Under the pieces are notes generated by a model. That model did no database searches, was not told where the DNA came from, and saw nothing but the letters and a program-made list of their open reading frames with translations. Positions 10,252 through 17,689 of a stretch of DNA of 51,701 nucleotides are shown in pieces. The DNA is taken from NCBI GenBank assembly GCA_020860715.1, contig JAJBTU010000020.1:1-51701 (forward strand), given 5' to 3'. The DNA comes from Clostridiales bacterium (GTDB taxonomy: Bacteria > Bacillota > Clostridia > Lachnospirales > Lachnospiraceae). The stretch's first letter is position 1. The number at the start of each line of letters is the position of its first letter. Both the position numbers and the translations under genes were made by a program.

Positions 10252-10476
10252 TCACTTTGAATTTCGTTCATCCTTTTCAGACGTATTGTCATCCGAAGCA
10301 CCACCAGAGCGAATCCAATCATCTACTTCAGACAGTTTAAATTTCCAGAGTCTGCCGACTTTATATGCTGGCATATTTCGTTTTGCAATCCACTGCAAAA
10401 TAGTGTCCCTTCCAACGCCAAGGTAGTCTTGCACTTCTTTTAATGTTACCCATTTCTCAATGGCTTGTTCTTTCAC
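10252..10476 (-). CDS. Excisionase-family helix-turn-helix protein
   Basis: 74 residues, GTG start with GGAGGG at good spacing. Nearly all of it is a MerR-like winged helix of the excisionase (xis) family: WVTLKEVQDYLGVGRDTILQ...MPAYKVGRLWKFKLSEVDDWI. Such proteins sit upstream of many type I restriction operons and could bind the operon DNA or tune hsd expression. It lies 15 nt after the NBR1-Ig gene and 83 nt before hsdM. No integrase partner is adjacent, so a regulatory role is more likely than true excision. Confidence 0.85.
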   Translation of the reverse strand: MKEQAIEKWVTLKEVQDYLGVGRDTILQWIAKRNMPAYKVGRLWKFKLSEVDDWIRSGGASDDNTSEKDERNSK

Positions 10477-10491
10477 GTTATTCCCTCCATA

Positions 10492-11298
10492 TTATCTGCG
10501 TCTGAATTTAGCATCTATTGTTACACAAAATAAAGAATCTCGATTTGGAAAGCAATTAGCTCCATCGGAGTCCTGCATTTCCCATATACATCGATATATT
10601 CCATCAAAACCGCGTCCGTCAAAAGTCGTGGCAATTTTTATGCTTTCTCCAGGAGAAACATCTGGTATGTCAATTTTATCTGGATTGGCTTCAGGTCTAT
10701 CCTTAGATCCCCGCCGGTAGACCAGCTTTCGCCCCGACCACATTATTTTCCCTGCATTCACAATCGACCACGTGTGCGTCACTGTACCATGACTGTCGAT
10801 TTTATAATTGCCGCTGTTATTTACATATACCTCATCACCTTGGTATAACGGTTTAAAAAGAGATGTCGAGGATTTTTGTTCATCCGGAGATGACTTAGCC
10901 ATCTGGTATGACGAAATTATAATATTATCTACATCCTCCTCGTCACTATCTATAAGAGCCTTCATCTGTAGTGCCAACGCTACGGAGAGGGCTTTTTTGT
11001 TTGCTTGTTCCTTTTCTGGTACGCCAAACTTCAACAAGACATCCGAAACCTTATCATCAGCGATACAGTTCATAAAAAAGTTTTCCAGTGATTGCTGATT
11101 ATCCTTTCCTCTGAGCTGTGCTTTTAAGCTATCAGTAAAGGGCTTTCGTCCAGAAAGTAACTGCTTCTTATATGTCGGAGAAATATACGGTGTTGCTCCA
11201 GCGGCAGTGAACAACTCTGTAATGAAATCCTCTTGATTCTTTATTTTGTTTTTATTGCGTGAAGAATACACGCCGCTACATAAATCACCAAGCTTCAC
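10492..11298 (-). CDS. NBR1-Ig-like domain protein, first gene of the defence operon
   Basis: 268 residues from GTG (MKLGDLCSG), chosen for the GGAGG eight bases upstream; a GTG 30 bases further up lacks a site. Residues 1 to about 135 are predicted alpha-helical, with a GRKPF...KAQLRGKDNQQ stretch, and match no family I know. Residues about 150-268 match the NBR1 Ig-like fold: THTWSIVNAGKIMW, then the strand pair around SPGESIKI, then GIYRCIWEMQDSDGANCFP. In eukaryotes this domain occurs in the autophagy receptor NBR1; bacterial copies are of unknown role. Leading a restriction/Hachiman operon suggests a sensor, scaffold or regulator. No catalytic motif and no signal peptide are seen. Confidence 0.75.
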   Translation of the reverse strand: MKLGDLCSGVYSSRNKNKIKNQEDFITELFTAAGATPYISPTYKKQLLSGRKPFTDSLKAQLRGKDNQQSLENFFMNCIADDKVSDVLLKFGVPEKEQANKKALSVALALQMKALIDSDEEDVDNIIISSYQMAKSSPDEQKSSTSLFKPLYQGDEVYVNNSGNYKIDSHGTVTHTWSIVNAGKIMWSGRKLVYRRGSKDRPEANPDKIDIPDVSPGESIKIATTFDGRGFDGIYRCIWEMQDSDGANCFPNRDSLFCVTIDAKFRRR

Positions 11299-11342
11299 AT
11301 TCTCAACCTCCGTTCCAGCGTAACACACAAACGCCCATTAAT

Positions 11343-11371
11343 AGTGTATCACACAAACCGGCAAAAATCAA
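11343..11371 (-). promoter_or_regulatory. Promoter of the defence operon
   Basis: On the minus strand TTGATT (11371-11366) and TACACT (11348-11343) are separated by exactly 17 bp. It lies just upstream of the NBR1-Ig gene and is the only good sigma-A-type promoter found ahead of the six-gene operon. Confidence 0.6.
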
Positions 11372-11432
11372 CATTGAACAGTACTTATCTTTTGATTTTA
11401 GACGTTAATCCTCATAAATCAGCAAAAACAGG

Positions 11433-11492
11433 AGTGTCCAAAAGAGTGTCTAAAGTGTCTTTTTATCGCTTATTCGCCCAATTTCAAGTGTC
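11433..11492 (+). repeat. Four direct AGTGTC repeats between divergent units
   Basis: AGTGTC occurs at 11433, 11445, 11454 and 11487, the last two followed by TTTTT. They lie between the leftward defence operon and the rightward phage module. Spacing is irregular (12, 9, 33). They may be binding sites for a regulator of either unit, but no regulator was identified. Confidence 0.45.
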
Positions 11493-11543
11493 TTTTTCTG
11501 GCAGTATCATTAGTTCAGAACTTTCAGAAAGGCGGTGTACAGA

Positions 11544-11732
11544 GTGAAGCTATCGAAAAAAGACTGGATTATTAATATCGAAAATGCAGCGTCTGCAGCA
11601 GAAAAGAACATCGGAAAAAAATCCGTTGCTGCTGTTTTCAAAAAGTATGGCGCTCACGATGCCTACGATTTGAGTCCAGCTTATTATTCAGAAGTTTTTG
11701 ATGAACTGGATTTCATGGCAAACGACAATTAA
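11544..11732 (+). CDS. Small protein at the head of a phage/ICE early module
   Basis: 62 residues (KLSKKDWIINIENAASAAEK...YYSEVFDELDFMANDN). GTG at 11544 is preferred because AAAGGCGG lies nine bases before it; the GTG at 11535 overlaps that site. Acidic C-terminus, helical, no enzyme motif. I do not know a function; similar short proteins precede the sigma-like gene in Clostridia prophage and ICE replication modules, which is the arrangement here. Confidence 0.65.
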   Translation: MKLSKKDWIINIENAASAAEKNIGKKSVAAVFKKYGAHDAYDLSPAYYSEVFDELDFMANDN

Positions 11733-11760
11733 ACATTCGCCCTGGGCAAGGCGTAAAACT

Positions 11761-11825
11761 ACCTTCCCCAAAGTCAGCTCACCTTCTTCGTGGCCACGAG
11801 GTGTGTTCGCAGCTGACTGAAGGGA
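11761..11825 (+). ncRNA. Strong nested hairpin between early genes
   Basis: AGTCAGCT (11772-11779) pairs perfectly with AGCTGACT (11811-11818). Inside it CACCT pairs with AGGTG and CGTGGCCACG is self-complementary. There is no T tract, so it is not a simple terminator. It could be a processed leader or regulatory RNA ahead of the sigma-like gene. A short frame at 11874-12022 (MKRSNPYEVTVYDNYNWQPY...) follows and may be a minor peptide. Confidence 0.4.
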
Positions 11826-11973
11826 GAACTTAAGATAGAGTGCCAGCTTGCGAACGGCTGGTCACCGAAATGAAGCGGAGCAATCCGTATGAGGTGACCG
11901 TCTATGACAACTACAACTGGCAGCCATATTGGTTTTCTCCGCTTCGGCTTATTTGCCGAAAGGAGAAAATCAC

Positions 11974-12470
11974 ATGGCAAACAATGAAAAAAACGTTTTA
12001 TTTATCTGCACTCTCTGAATGAGAAGGTTCCTGTTACCGAAGAGGAATATCAGAAATTCAGTAAAGAGGCAACTCGCATCCGCAAATATGAGCAATACCA
12101 TCATCGCTGCTTCTGCCCAAAACAGTTCAACTGGAAATGTGATGGCGACTGCGATATTTGCGAGTATCATTCCGCCGGAACCCTTTCTTTAGATGCAGGC
12201 AACTGTGAAGACTGGACAAGTCTTTATGACAGCGACCTGATAGCTACATCCTGTATGGAGAACATCGTCGAAGACCATATGCTTCTGGAACAGCTCATCA
12301 AACGGTTCCGAGAACTCGATCCTGATGCAGACCGCATCCTTGAAATGTGGAGTGAAGACGATAAGACTTCCGATAGGAAAATTGCGGAGGTGCTCGGTAG
12401 ACCGCAGCGGACCTTCGCCGACCAGATGAAACGCTATCGAGATGAGTTTCGTAAAATCAGGGGCTATTAA
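11974..12470 (+). pseudogene. Sigma-70-like regulator, frameshifted near the start
   Basis: AAAGGAG and the ATG at 11974 open MANNEKNV, then the frame hits a stop after fifteen codons. Shifting by one base inside GTTTTATTT (around 11996-12002) restores a continuous product: FIYLHSLNEKVPVTEEEYQK, a Cys-rich middle (CPKQFNWKCDGDCDIC) and a C-terminal region-4-like HTH (KIAEVLGRPQRTFADQMKRY). One T appears to be missing from the T run. Related proteins in Clostridia mobile elements are annotated as sigma-70-family factors. A sequencing error or slippage-mediated frameshifting cannot be excluded, so loss of function is likely but not certain. Confidence 0.75.
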
Positions 12471-12487
12471 AATGTAGCCTAACCACC

Positions 12488-12535
12488 CGGCTGTCGGCTG
12501 ATATCCGCTTTCGGTCGACAGCCGAAATCTTTTCT
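12488..12535 (+). terminator. Hairpin/terminator after the sigma-like gene
   Basis: CGGCTGTCG (12488-12496) pairs with CGACAGCCG (12516-12524), a perfect 9-bp stem, followed by AAATCTTTTCT. The weak T tract suggests partial termination ahead of the nuclease/polymerase genes. Confidence 0.55.
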
Positions 12536-12545
12536 AAAAAATAAT

Positions 12546-12577
12546 CCGCTCAATTTCTGTTTTTTTCTCCAGTGGAG
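12546..12577 (+). repeat. 32-nt intergenic repeat, copy 1
   Basis: Begins CCGCTCAA and ends TTCTCCAGTGGAG, where CTCCAGTGGAG forms a small hairpin. A second 32-nt copy with identical ends lies at 17103-17134, also in a gap before the next phage gene. The middle differs between copies. Confidence 0.55.
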
Positions 12578-12622
12578 TGTGTAAGGCGAAACGATACAAG
12601 CCTTGCAGAAACGAGGTGAATC

Positions 12623-12835
12623 ATGAGTCAAACCTGTCACGACACCGGCGGACACGATGATGAGCTGGTTGAGGTTCTTACCGAAATCAGCCGAGTATCC
12701 GCACGAATGGCGAGGGATTTGAAAATTCTCGCCGCACACAGACAATCCAAGGAAGGAGGACAAGCAAATGTCGAAGATGAACGAGATGGCACAGACCATC
12801 GAAGAATTGCGTACTGCTGCCGCTGCTATTTCTGA
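12623..12835 (+). CDS. Small phage-module protein
   Basis: 70 residues (SQTCHDTGGHDDELVEVLTEISRVSARMARDLKILA). The first 45 are an amphipathic helix of the sort common in prophage early modules. ATG has GAGGTGA six bases upstream. The last 25 codons overlap the next gene by 68 bp in another frame and look non-native (CCRCYF end), so the natural stop may have been lost. No function is known to me. Confidence 0.55.
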   Translation: MSQTCHDTGGHDDELVEVLTEISRVSARMARDLKILAAHRQSKEGGQANVEDERDGTDHRRIAYCCRCYF

Positions 12836-13100
12836 TATAGCAGACTGGCTGACCGCTCAGTTTGGTGGGACAGACGATAAGCAGCAATCTAATAATACTG
12901 CTGCCGAAACGCCAAAGCCAAAGGCGAAGCTGACACTGGAACAGGTCAGAGCGACTCTGGCAGAGAAGTCCCGTGCCGGGCATACTGCAGAAATCCGCGC
13001 TCTGCTCCAGAAATACGGAGCGGCAAAGCTGTCGCAGATTGACCCGGCAAACTATGAAGCCCTTTTACGGGATGCGGAGGTGCTGGACAATGCCACCTAA
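12768..13100 (+). CDS. Phage-module protein, rrp5-like annotation family
   Basis: 110 residues: an N-terminal helix (MNEMAQTIEELRTAAAAISDI), an Ala/Pro/Lys linker around residues 45-55, and a C-terminal helical domain (LTLEQVRATLAEKSRAGHTA...LLQKYGAAKLSQIDPANYEALL). GGAGG precedes the ATG. Relatives in Firmicutes phages are often labelled rRNA biogenesis protein rrp5 with no functional basis. Its stop overlaps the nuclease start by 11 bp. Probably part of the DNA replication or recombination set. Confidence 0.75.
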   Translation: MSKMNEMAQTIEELRTAAAAISDIADWLTAQFGGTDDKQQSNNTAAETPKPKAKLTLEQVRATLAEKSRAGHTAEIRALLQKYGAAKLSQIDPANYEALLRDAEVLDNAT

Positions 13101-14220
13101 AGCACACGCAATTTTATCCGCATCCTCATCCGACCGCTGGATACACTGCCCGCCATCGGCAAGGCTCTGCGAAAGCGTCAGGGATAAAGGCTCCGATTAT
13201 GCTGCCGAGGGCACCGATGCCCACAGCCTCTGCGAACACAAGCTGAAGTCCGCACTGGGCATCAGGTCGAAAGACCCAACCGAGGACTTAAGCTGGTACG
13301 ATGCCGAGATGGAGGACTGTGCTTGCGAGTACGCCTCTTACATCATGGAACTGGTAGCCGAGGTCAAGAAGACCTGCAGCGACCCCATTGTTCTCATTGA
13401 ACAGCGGCTGGACTTTTCCAAGTACGTCCCTGACGGCTTCGGCACCGGCGACTGTCTGGTAATCGGCGATGGTACGTTGTATGTTATCGACTTCAAGTAC
13501 GGCAAAGGCGTGGAGGTCTCAGCGGAAAACAATCCGCAGATGATGTGTTACTCCCTCGGAGCTTTGGAGATTTTCGATGACATCTACGATATAGATGCCG
13601 TCTGTATGACGATTTTCCAGCCGAGACGCAGCAACATCAGCAGCTTTACCATTCCAAAGGACGAGCTTCTCTCCTGGGCGGAAACAGTGCTTGCTCCAAC
13701 TGCGCAGCTTGCGTACAACGGTGAGGGCGACTTTGCCTGCGGCGACTGGTGCCGGTTCTGTAAGGTCAAAACCGAATGCCGTGCCAGAGCCGAAGCCAAT
13801 CTGGAGATGGCAAGATATGAGTTCAAGCAGCCGCCATTGCTTACAGATGAGGATGTTGAAGAAATCCTCGGCAGGCTGGATGAGCTGACCGCATGGGCAT
13901 CCGACATTAAAGACTACGCTCTGCAGGCGGCAGTCAGCGGAAAGAGCTGGCGCGGCTACAAGCTGGTCGAGGGACGCTCCAACCGCAGATACACAAGCGA
14001 AGCTGCTGTGGCGGACGCCGTTACTGCTGCCGGGTATGACCCGTATGAGAAGAAGCTCCTCGGTATTACGGCAATGACCACGCTGCTTGGCAAAAGCAAA
14101 TTCAATGAACTCCTGGGTGAGCTGACCTATAAGCCCCAGGGCAAACCGACACTCGTGCCGGAGAGCGATAAGCGTCCGGCTATGACAACCATTATGGATG
14201 ATTTCAAGGAGGAAATTTAA
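13090..14220 (+). CDS. DUF2800 Cas4/RecB-like PD-(D/E)XK nuclease
   Basis: 376 residues from ATG (MPPKAHAILSASSSDRW), which overlaps the previous stop. The opening SSSDRWIHCPPSARL, GTDAHSLCEHKL, the catalytic-type D in GDGTLYVIDFKYGKG (D-x-K core) and C-terminal cysteines (CGDWCRFCKVKTEC) fit a RecB/Cas4-like exonuclease with an iron-sulfur site. In phages this family sits beside DUF2815 and polymerase genes and is taken to process DNA ends in recombination or replication. The next gene starts 1 nt after its stop. No truncation seen. Confidence 0.88.
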   Translation: MPPKAHAILSASSSDRWIHCPPSARLCESVRDKGSDYAAEGTDAHSLCEHKLKSALGIRSKDPTEDLSWYDAEMEDCACEYASYIMELVAEVKKTCSDPIVLIEQRLDFSKYVPDGFGTGDCLVIGDGTLYVIDFKYGKGVEVSAENNPQMMCYSLGALEIFDDIYDIDAVCMTIFQPRRSNISSFTIPKDELLSWAETVLAPTAQLAYNGEGDFACGDWCRFCKVKTECRARAEANLEMARYEFKQPPLLTDEDVEEILGRLDELTAWASDIKDYALQAAVSGKSWRGYKLVEGRSNRRYTSEAAVADAVTAAGYDPYEKKLLGITAMTTLLGKSKFNELLGELTYKPQGKPTLVPESDKRPAMTTIMDDFKEEI

Positions 14221-14221
14221 A

Positions 14222-14794
14222 ATGGCAAACAATACGAAAACCGCAAACCCTATGAAGGTAATCACCGGCAAGGATACCCGCTGGTCCTATGCAAACGTCT
14301 GGGAGGCAAAGTCCATCAACGGCGGCACCCCCAAGTTCTCTGTGTCCCTTATCATTCCGAAGAGCGACACGGTCACTGTGGGTAAAATCAGGGCGGCTAT
14401 CCAGGCGGCCTACGAGGAAGGGCAGGCAAAGCTCAAGGGCAACGGCCGCTCCGTCCCTCCGCTGACCGCACTGAAGACTCCTTTGCGCGACGGTGACGCC
14501 GAGAGACCCGATGACCCCGCCTATGCTGGCAGCTACTTCGTCAATGCTAACAGCACGACTGCTCCCGGCATCGTGGATGCTGACCGCAATCCCATCCTGA
14601 CCCGCTCCGAGGTTTACTCCGGTGTGTACGGCAGGGCAAGCATTAACTTCTACGCCTTCAACTCCAATGGCAATAAGGGCATTGCCTGCGGATTGAACAA
14701 CCTTCAGAAAATCCGCGACGGCGAACCGCTCGGCGGCAAGGCAAGTGCGGAATCTGACTTTGCAACTGATGACGACGATGATTTTCTCGACTAA
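14222..14794 (+). CDS. DUF2815 ssDNA-binding-like protein
   Basis: 190 residues (MANNTKTANPMKVITGKDTR). An OB-fold-like body with RWSYANVWEAKSINGGTPKF, KFSVSLIIPKSD, and a strongly acidic C-terminus ending DDDDDFLD, the typical tail of single-strand binding proteins that recruits partners. It overlaps the end of the nuclease operon (ATG 1 nt after the stop) with GGAGG in the preceding coding sequence. Its place between nuclease and polymerase supports a phage SSB role. Confidence 0.88.
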   Translation: MANNTKTANPMKVITGKDTRWSYANVWEAKSINGGTPKFSVSLIIPKSDTVTVGKIRAAIQAAYEEGQAKLKGNGRSVPPLTALKTPLRDGDAERPDDPAYAGSYFVNANSTTAPGIVDADRNPILTRSEVYSGVYGRASINFYAFNSNGNKGIACGLNNLQKIRDGEPLGGKASAESDFATDDDDDFLD

Positions 14795-14812
14795 GAAAGG
14801 ACGGTAAATATT

Positions 14813-15040
14813 ATGACAACGATTCTCTGTTATTTTCTTCTCATCTGCTTTGCAGCCCTCTGCATCTCCCTGATTGCGTGTACCTTCCAGAGCATGTATG
14901 AGGCGCGCAGGGATGATAAGCGTAAGGATGCCCAGGAAAAGCGTGATACCGAATATCACCGGGAGCGTATGAAACGTGAACAGGAAGAAGCGGCTCATAA
15001 CCTGGAATACCACGAAAAGCGCATGAAGGAACTCGAATAA
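14813..15040 (+). CDS. Small membrane protein with charged coiled coil
   Basis: 75 residues: one N-terminal transmembrane helix (ILCYFLLICFAALCISLIA) followed by a highly charged helix rich in Arg, Lys and Glu (RRDDKRKDAQEKRDTEYH) likely to form a coiled coil facing the cytoplasm. AAAGGA precedes the ATG. It sits between ssb-like and polymerase genes, so it might tether the replication module to the membrane, but this is inference. Confidence 0.65.
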   Translation: MTTILCYFLLICFAALCISLIACTFQSMYEARRDDKRKDAQEKRDTEYHRERMKREQEEAAHNLEYHEKRMKELE

Positions 15041-15106
15041 TCAGGCTGGGCGGCGGCGGAAAAATACTTTCTGCCGCCGCTCTTTTCTATGACAAGGACG
15101 GTGTAT

Positions 15107-17095
15107 ATGAAAAATCTCAGTATTGATATTGAAACCTACTCCGGCGCACCCCTGCAAAAATGCGGTGCATACCGCTATGCAGAAGACCCTGATTTTGAAA
15201 TCCTGCTCTTTGGATATTCCGTGGACGGCGGTGATGTGCGTGTCGTGGACCTTGCCTGCGGAGAGACGATTCCGCCGGACATCATAGCAGCACTCACGGA
15301 TGATTCTGTCACCAAGTGGGCATTCAACGCTTCTTTTGAACGTATCTGCCTGTCACGCTATCTGTCGGATATGGGTATTAGTCTGGACCCGTTTCATGAT
15401 AACCATGAGCTATCTACGGAGCTTGCAAAATACCTGAACCCGGAAAGCTGGCGCTGTTCCATGATATGGTCCGCATACATGGGAATGCCTCTTTCCCTTG
15501 AGGGTGCCGGTGCCGTGATGGGACTGGAAAAGCAAAAACTGATCGAGGGCAAAGACCTCATCAAATACTTCTGCCAGCCCTGCGCACCTACCAAAACAAA
15601 CGGCGGACGCACCAGAAACCTTCCTTCCCATGCTCCTGACAAGTGGGAGCAGTTCAAACGCTACAATGCCCGCGATGTAGAAACCGAAATGGGCATCCAG
15701 AAACGGCTCGCCAAATTTCCTGTGCCGGAATCGGTGTGGGACGAATACCATATCGACCAGGAAATCAACGACAGAGGTGTCCGTCTGGACATGGAGCTTG
15801 TGCGACAGGCTATCGCAATGGATACACGTTCCCGCAAGGAACTGACTGCTGCCATGAAACGGCTTACCGATCTGGACAATCCTAACTCAGTAGCTCAGAT
15901 GAAGCAGTGGCTTGCCGACAATGGTCTGGAGACAGAGAGCCTTGACAAGAAGGCTGTGGCGGAACTCTTAAAAACCGCGCCGCCGGAGCTTGCCGAGGTT
16001 TTATCCCTACGCCAGCAGCTTGCAAAGTCCTCCGTAAAAAAATATCAGGCGATGGAAAACACTGTCTGCTCTGACGGACGGGCGCGTGGGATGTTCCAAT
16101 TTTACGGTGCCAATCGTTCCGGCAGATGGGCAGGACGGCATATCCAGCTGCAAAATCTGCCCCAGAACCACCTCCCTGATTTAGCGGAGGCTCGTGCGCT
16201 TGTTCGCGTGGGCGATTTTGATTCCATCGCCATGCTGTATGAGGACGTTCCCGATACGCTCTCCCAGCTGATCCGGACGGCATTTATCCCGAAGGAAAGC
16301 ACACTGTTTTATGTGGCTGACTTCTCCGCTATCGAAGCCAGAGTCATTGCCTGGTTTGCCGGAGAGACATGGCGGCAGGAGGTCTTTGAAAGCGGCGGCG
16401 ACATCTACTGCGCCAGCGCCAGCCAGATGTTCAAGGTTCCCGTAGAAAAGCACGGTGTCAACGGACATCTACGTCAAAAGGGAAAAATCGCTGAATTGGC
16501 TCTCGGCTATGGCGGCTCCGTTGGTGCGCTGCGGGCGATGGGCGCTTTGGATATGGGCTTAACCGAAGAAGAACTTCCTCCGCTGGTCAGTGCATGGCGT
16601 CAGTCCAATCCGAAAATTGTCGAATTTTGGTGGGCGGTTGACCGTGCTGTCACAGAGGCGGTTCGTAACAAGACCACCACCAAGGATTACGGGCTGACCT
16701 TCTCCTGCAGGAGCGGGATGCTCTTTATCACGCTGCCTTCCGGCAGGAACCTCGCCTATGTGAAACCAAAAATCGGGACGAACCGATTCGGCGGGAGCTG
16801 TATCACCTATGAGGGTGTTGGCGGCACAAAGAAATGGGAACGCATCGACTCCTACGGTCCGAAGTTCGTGGAAAACATCGTGCAGGCAACCGCCAGGGAT
16901 ATTTTGTGCTACGCCATGAAAACGCTGCGGTGCTGCTCCATTGTGATGCACATCCATGATGAACTGGTCATCGAAGCTGACCCCAAAATATCTCTGGACG
17001 CTATCTGTGAACAGATGGGCAGGACTCCGCCGTGGGCAAAGGGGCTGAAGCTCCGAGCGGATGGGTATGTTACGCCATTTTATAAAAAAGACTGA
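15107..17095 (+). CDS. Phage-type family A DNA polymerase with 3'-5' exonuclease
   Basis: 662 residues from MKNLSIDIETYS (AAGGA nine bases upstream; a longer frame from 15089 has no site). N-terminal DnaQ-like exonuclease: IDIETYS (Exo I) and the NARDVETE region (Exo III). Polymerase motif A is ADFSAIEARV, motif B RQKGKIAELALGYGG, motif C HIHDELV, all with their catalytic Asp/Arg/Lys residues. This is the short polymerase form typical of Clostridia prophages, lacking the 5' nuclease. It copies the element's own DNA. It ends just before a terminator and the truncated VapE-like gene. Confidence 0.95.
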   Translation: MKNLSIDIETYSGAPLQKCGAYRYAEDPDFEILLFGYSVDGGDVRVVDLACGETIPPDIIAALTDDSVTKWAFNASFERICLSRYLSDMGISLDPFHDNHELSTELAKYLNPESWRCSMIWSAYMGMPLSLEGAGAVMGLEKQKLIEGKDLIKYFCQPCAPTKTNGGRTRNLPSHAPDKWEQFKRYNARDVETEMGIQKRLAKFPVPESVWDEYHIDQEINDRGVRLDMELVRQAIAMDTRSRKELTAAMKRLTDLDNPNSVAQMKQWLADNGLETESLDKKAVAELLKTAPPELAEVLSLRQQLAKSSVKKYQAMENTVCSDGRARGMFQFYGANRSGRWAGRHIQLQNLPQNHLPDLAEARALVRVGDFDSIAMLYEDVPDTLSQLIRTAFIPKESTLFYVADFSAIEARVIAWFAGETWRQEVFESGGDIYCASASQMFKVPVEKHGVNGHLRQKGKIAELALGYGGSVGALRAMGALDMGLTEEELPPLVSAWRQSNPKIVEFWWAVDRAVTEAVRNKTTTKDYGLTFSCRSGMLFITLPSGRNLAYVKPKIGTNRFGGSCITYEGVGGTKKWERIDSYGPKFVENIVQATARDILCYAMKTLRCCSIVMHIHDELVIEADPKISLDAICEQMGRTPPWAKGLKLRADGYVTPFYKKD

Positions 17096-17108
17096 TTTCG
17101 TTCCGCTC

Positions 17109-17152
17109 AAATCCGTCTCTCTTCTCCAGTGGAGATTAGAGGCGGATTTTTT
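17109..17152 (+). terminator. Terminator after the polymerase gene, containing repeat copy 2
   Basis: AAATCCG with CTCT pairs with AGAG and CGGATTT, then TTTTT; the loop holds CTCCAGTGGAG. The 32-nt repeat also seen at 12546 (here 17103-17134) forms its left half. Confidence 0.7.
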
Positions 17153-17212
17153 ATGCCCGCCGGAAAGGAGAATCTATGTTTTGAGTATCAGTAAATCCAT
17201 CGGTTTGGAGAT

Positions 17213-17388
17213 ATGGACGAGAAAAAATCCTACTCCGCAGCCGTGGAATATCTGCTGAAGGACGAGCGTGTCAGCGCACAGCTTCTGCAGGAAAAGCAGC
17301 AAAAAGCCCAGCAGGAATTTGACGACTGGACTAAAGGACTGGAAATCGAGAAGAACGGCAGCCTTAAGAATACATTGGTAATTTCCAC
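17213..17388 (+). pseudogene. 5' fragment of a VapE-like phage gene
   Basis: ATG then DEKKSYSAAVEYLLKDERVS, a helical stretch and DWTKGLEIEKNGSLKNTL, resembling the N-terminal lead-in of virulence-associated E (primase/ATPase) proteins that follow the polymerase in such modules. After SLKNTLV the sequence becomes the start of an oppositely oriented secreted-protein gene, so about 90 percent of the gene is missing. GGAG is only 2-3 nt from the ATG, so translation was probably poor. Confidence 0.6.
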
Positions 17389-17469
17389 CGCTGCAGACGC
17401 ATACGCAGATGCGCTGCCAACTCCCAGTAAAACCGCCGCTGCTAACGAAATAAGTCTTTTTCTGTTCAT
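17385..17469 (-). pseudogene. 5' fragment of a secreted protein gene, sulfur-regulated promoter
   Basis: GGAGGAAATC then an ATG opening a classic signal peptide (MNRKRLISLAAAVLLGVGSA, cleavage near AYASA), after which the frame runs into phage sequence. Its full promoter set matches that of metY and the cystine transporter in this window, so the lost gene was probably a sulfur-compound binding protein or a related secreted product. About 28 codons remain. Confidence 0.65.
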
Positions 17470-17614
17470 ATCTGATTTCCTCCGTATATTCTATTATTGT
17501 CCAAAATTCTTTTCCCAGGTTCCTATCATCCGAATTGAAAAACTCAGTCTAACATCTACAGCCGTGGATTCCCCCCGCAGATAAAAAAATCCGTTTCATA
17601 TGCTCCTCCCTTTT

Positions 17615-17631
17615 CCTACTAATTTAATAGG
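17615..17631 (-). promoter_or_regulatory. CymR/Rrf2-like operator, site 1
   Basis: CCTACTAATTTAATAGG, an imperfect palindrome 20 bp downstream of the -10, in the place of a repressor. It matches the sites at 22746, 37979 and 40159. Confidence 0.55.
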
Positions 17632-17650
17632 TTTTATATGTTATGGAGTA

Positions 17651-17679
17651 ATCATACAACAAAAAAAGGAATCCGTCAA
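17651..17679 (-). promoter_or_regulatory. Promoter of the truncated secreted-protein gene
   Basis: TTGACG (17679-17674), 17-bp spacer, TATGAT (17656-17651) on the minus strand. Same hexamers and spacing as the metY and cystine-transporter promoters. Confidence 0.7.
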
Positions 17680-17689
17680 TTTCCGGATT

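Noticed and set aside
13519-14271. 250-codon minus-strand frame opposite the Cas4-like gene
   Set aside because: Shadow of a well-supported gene; composition is unlike any protein.
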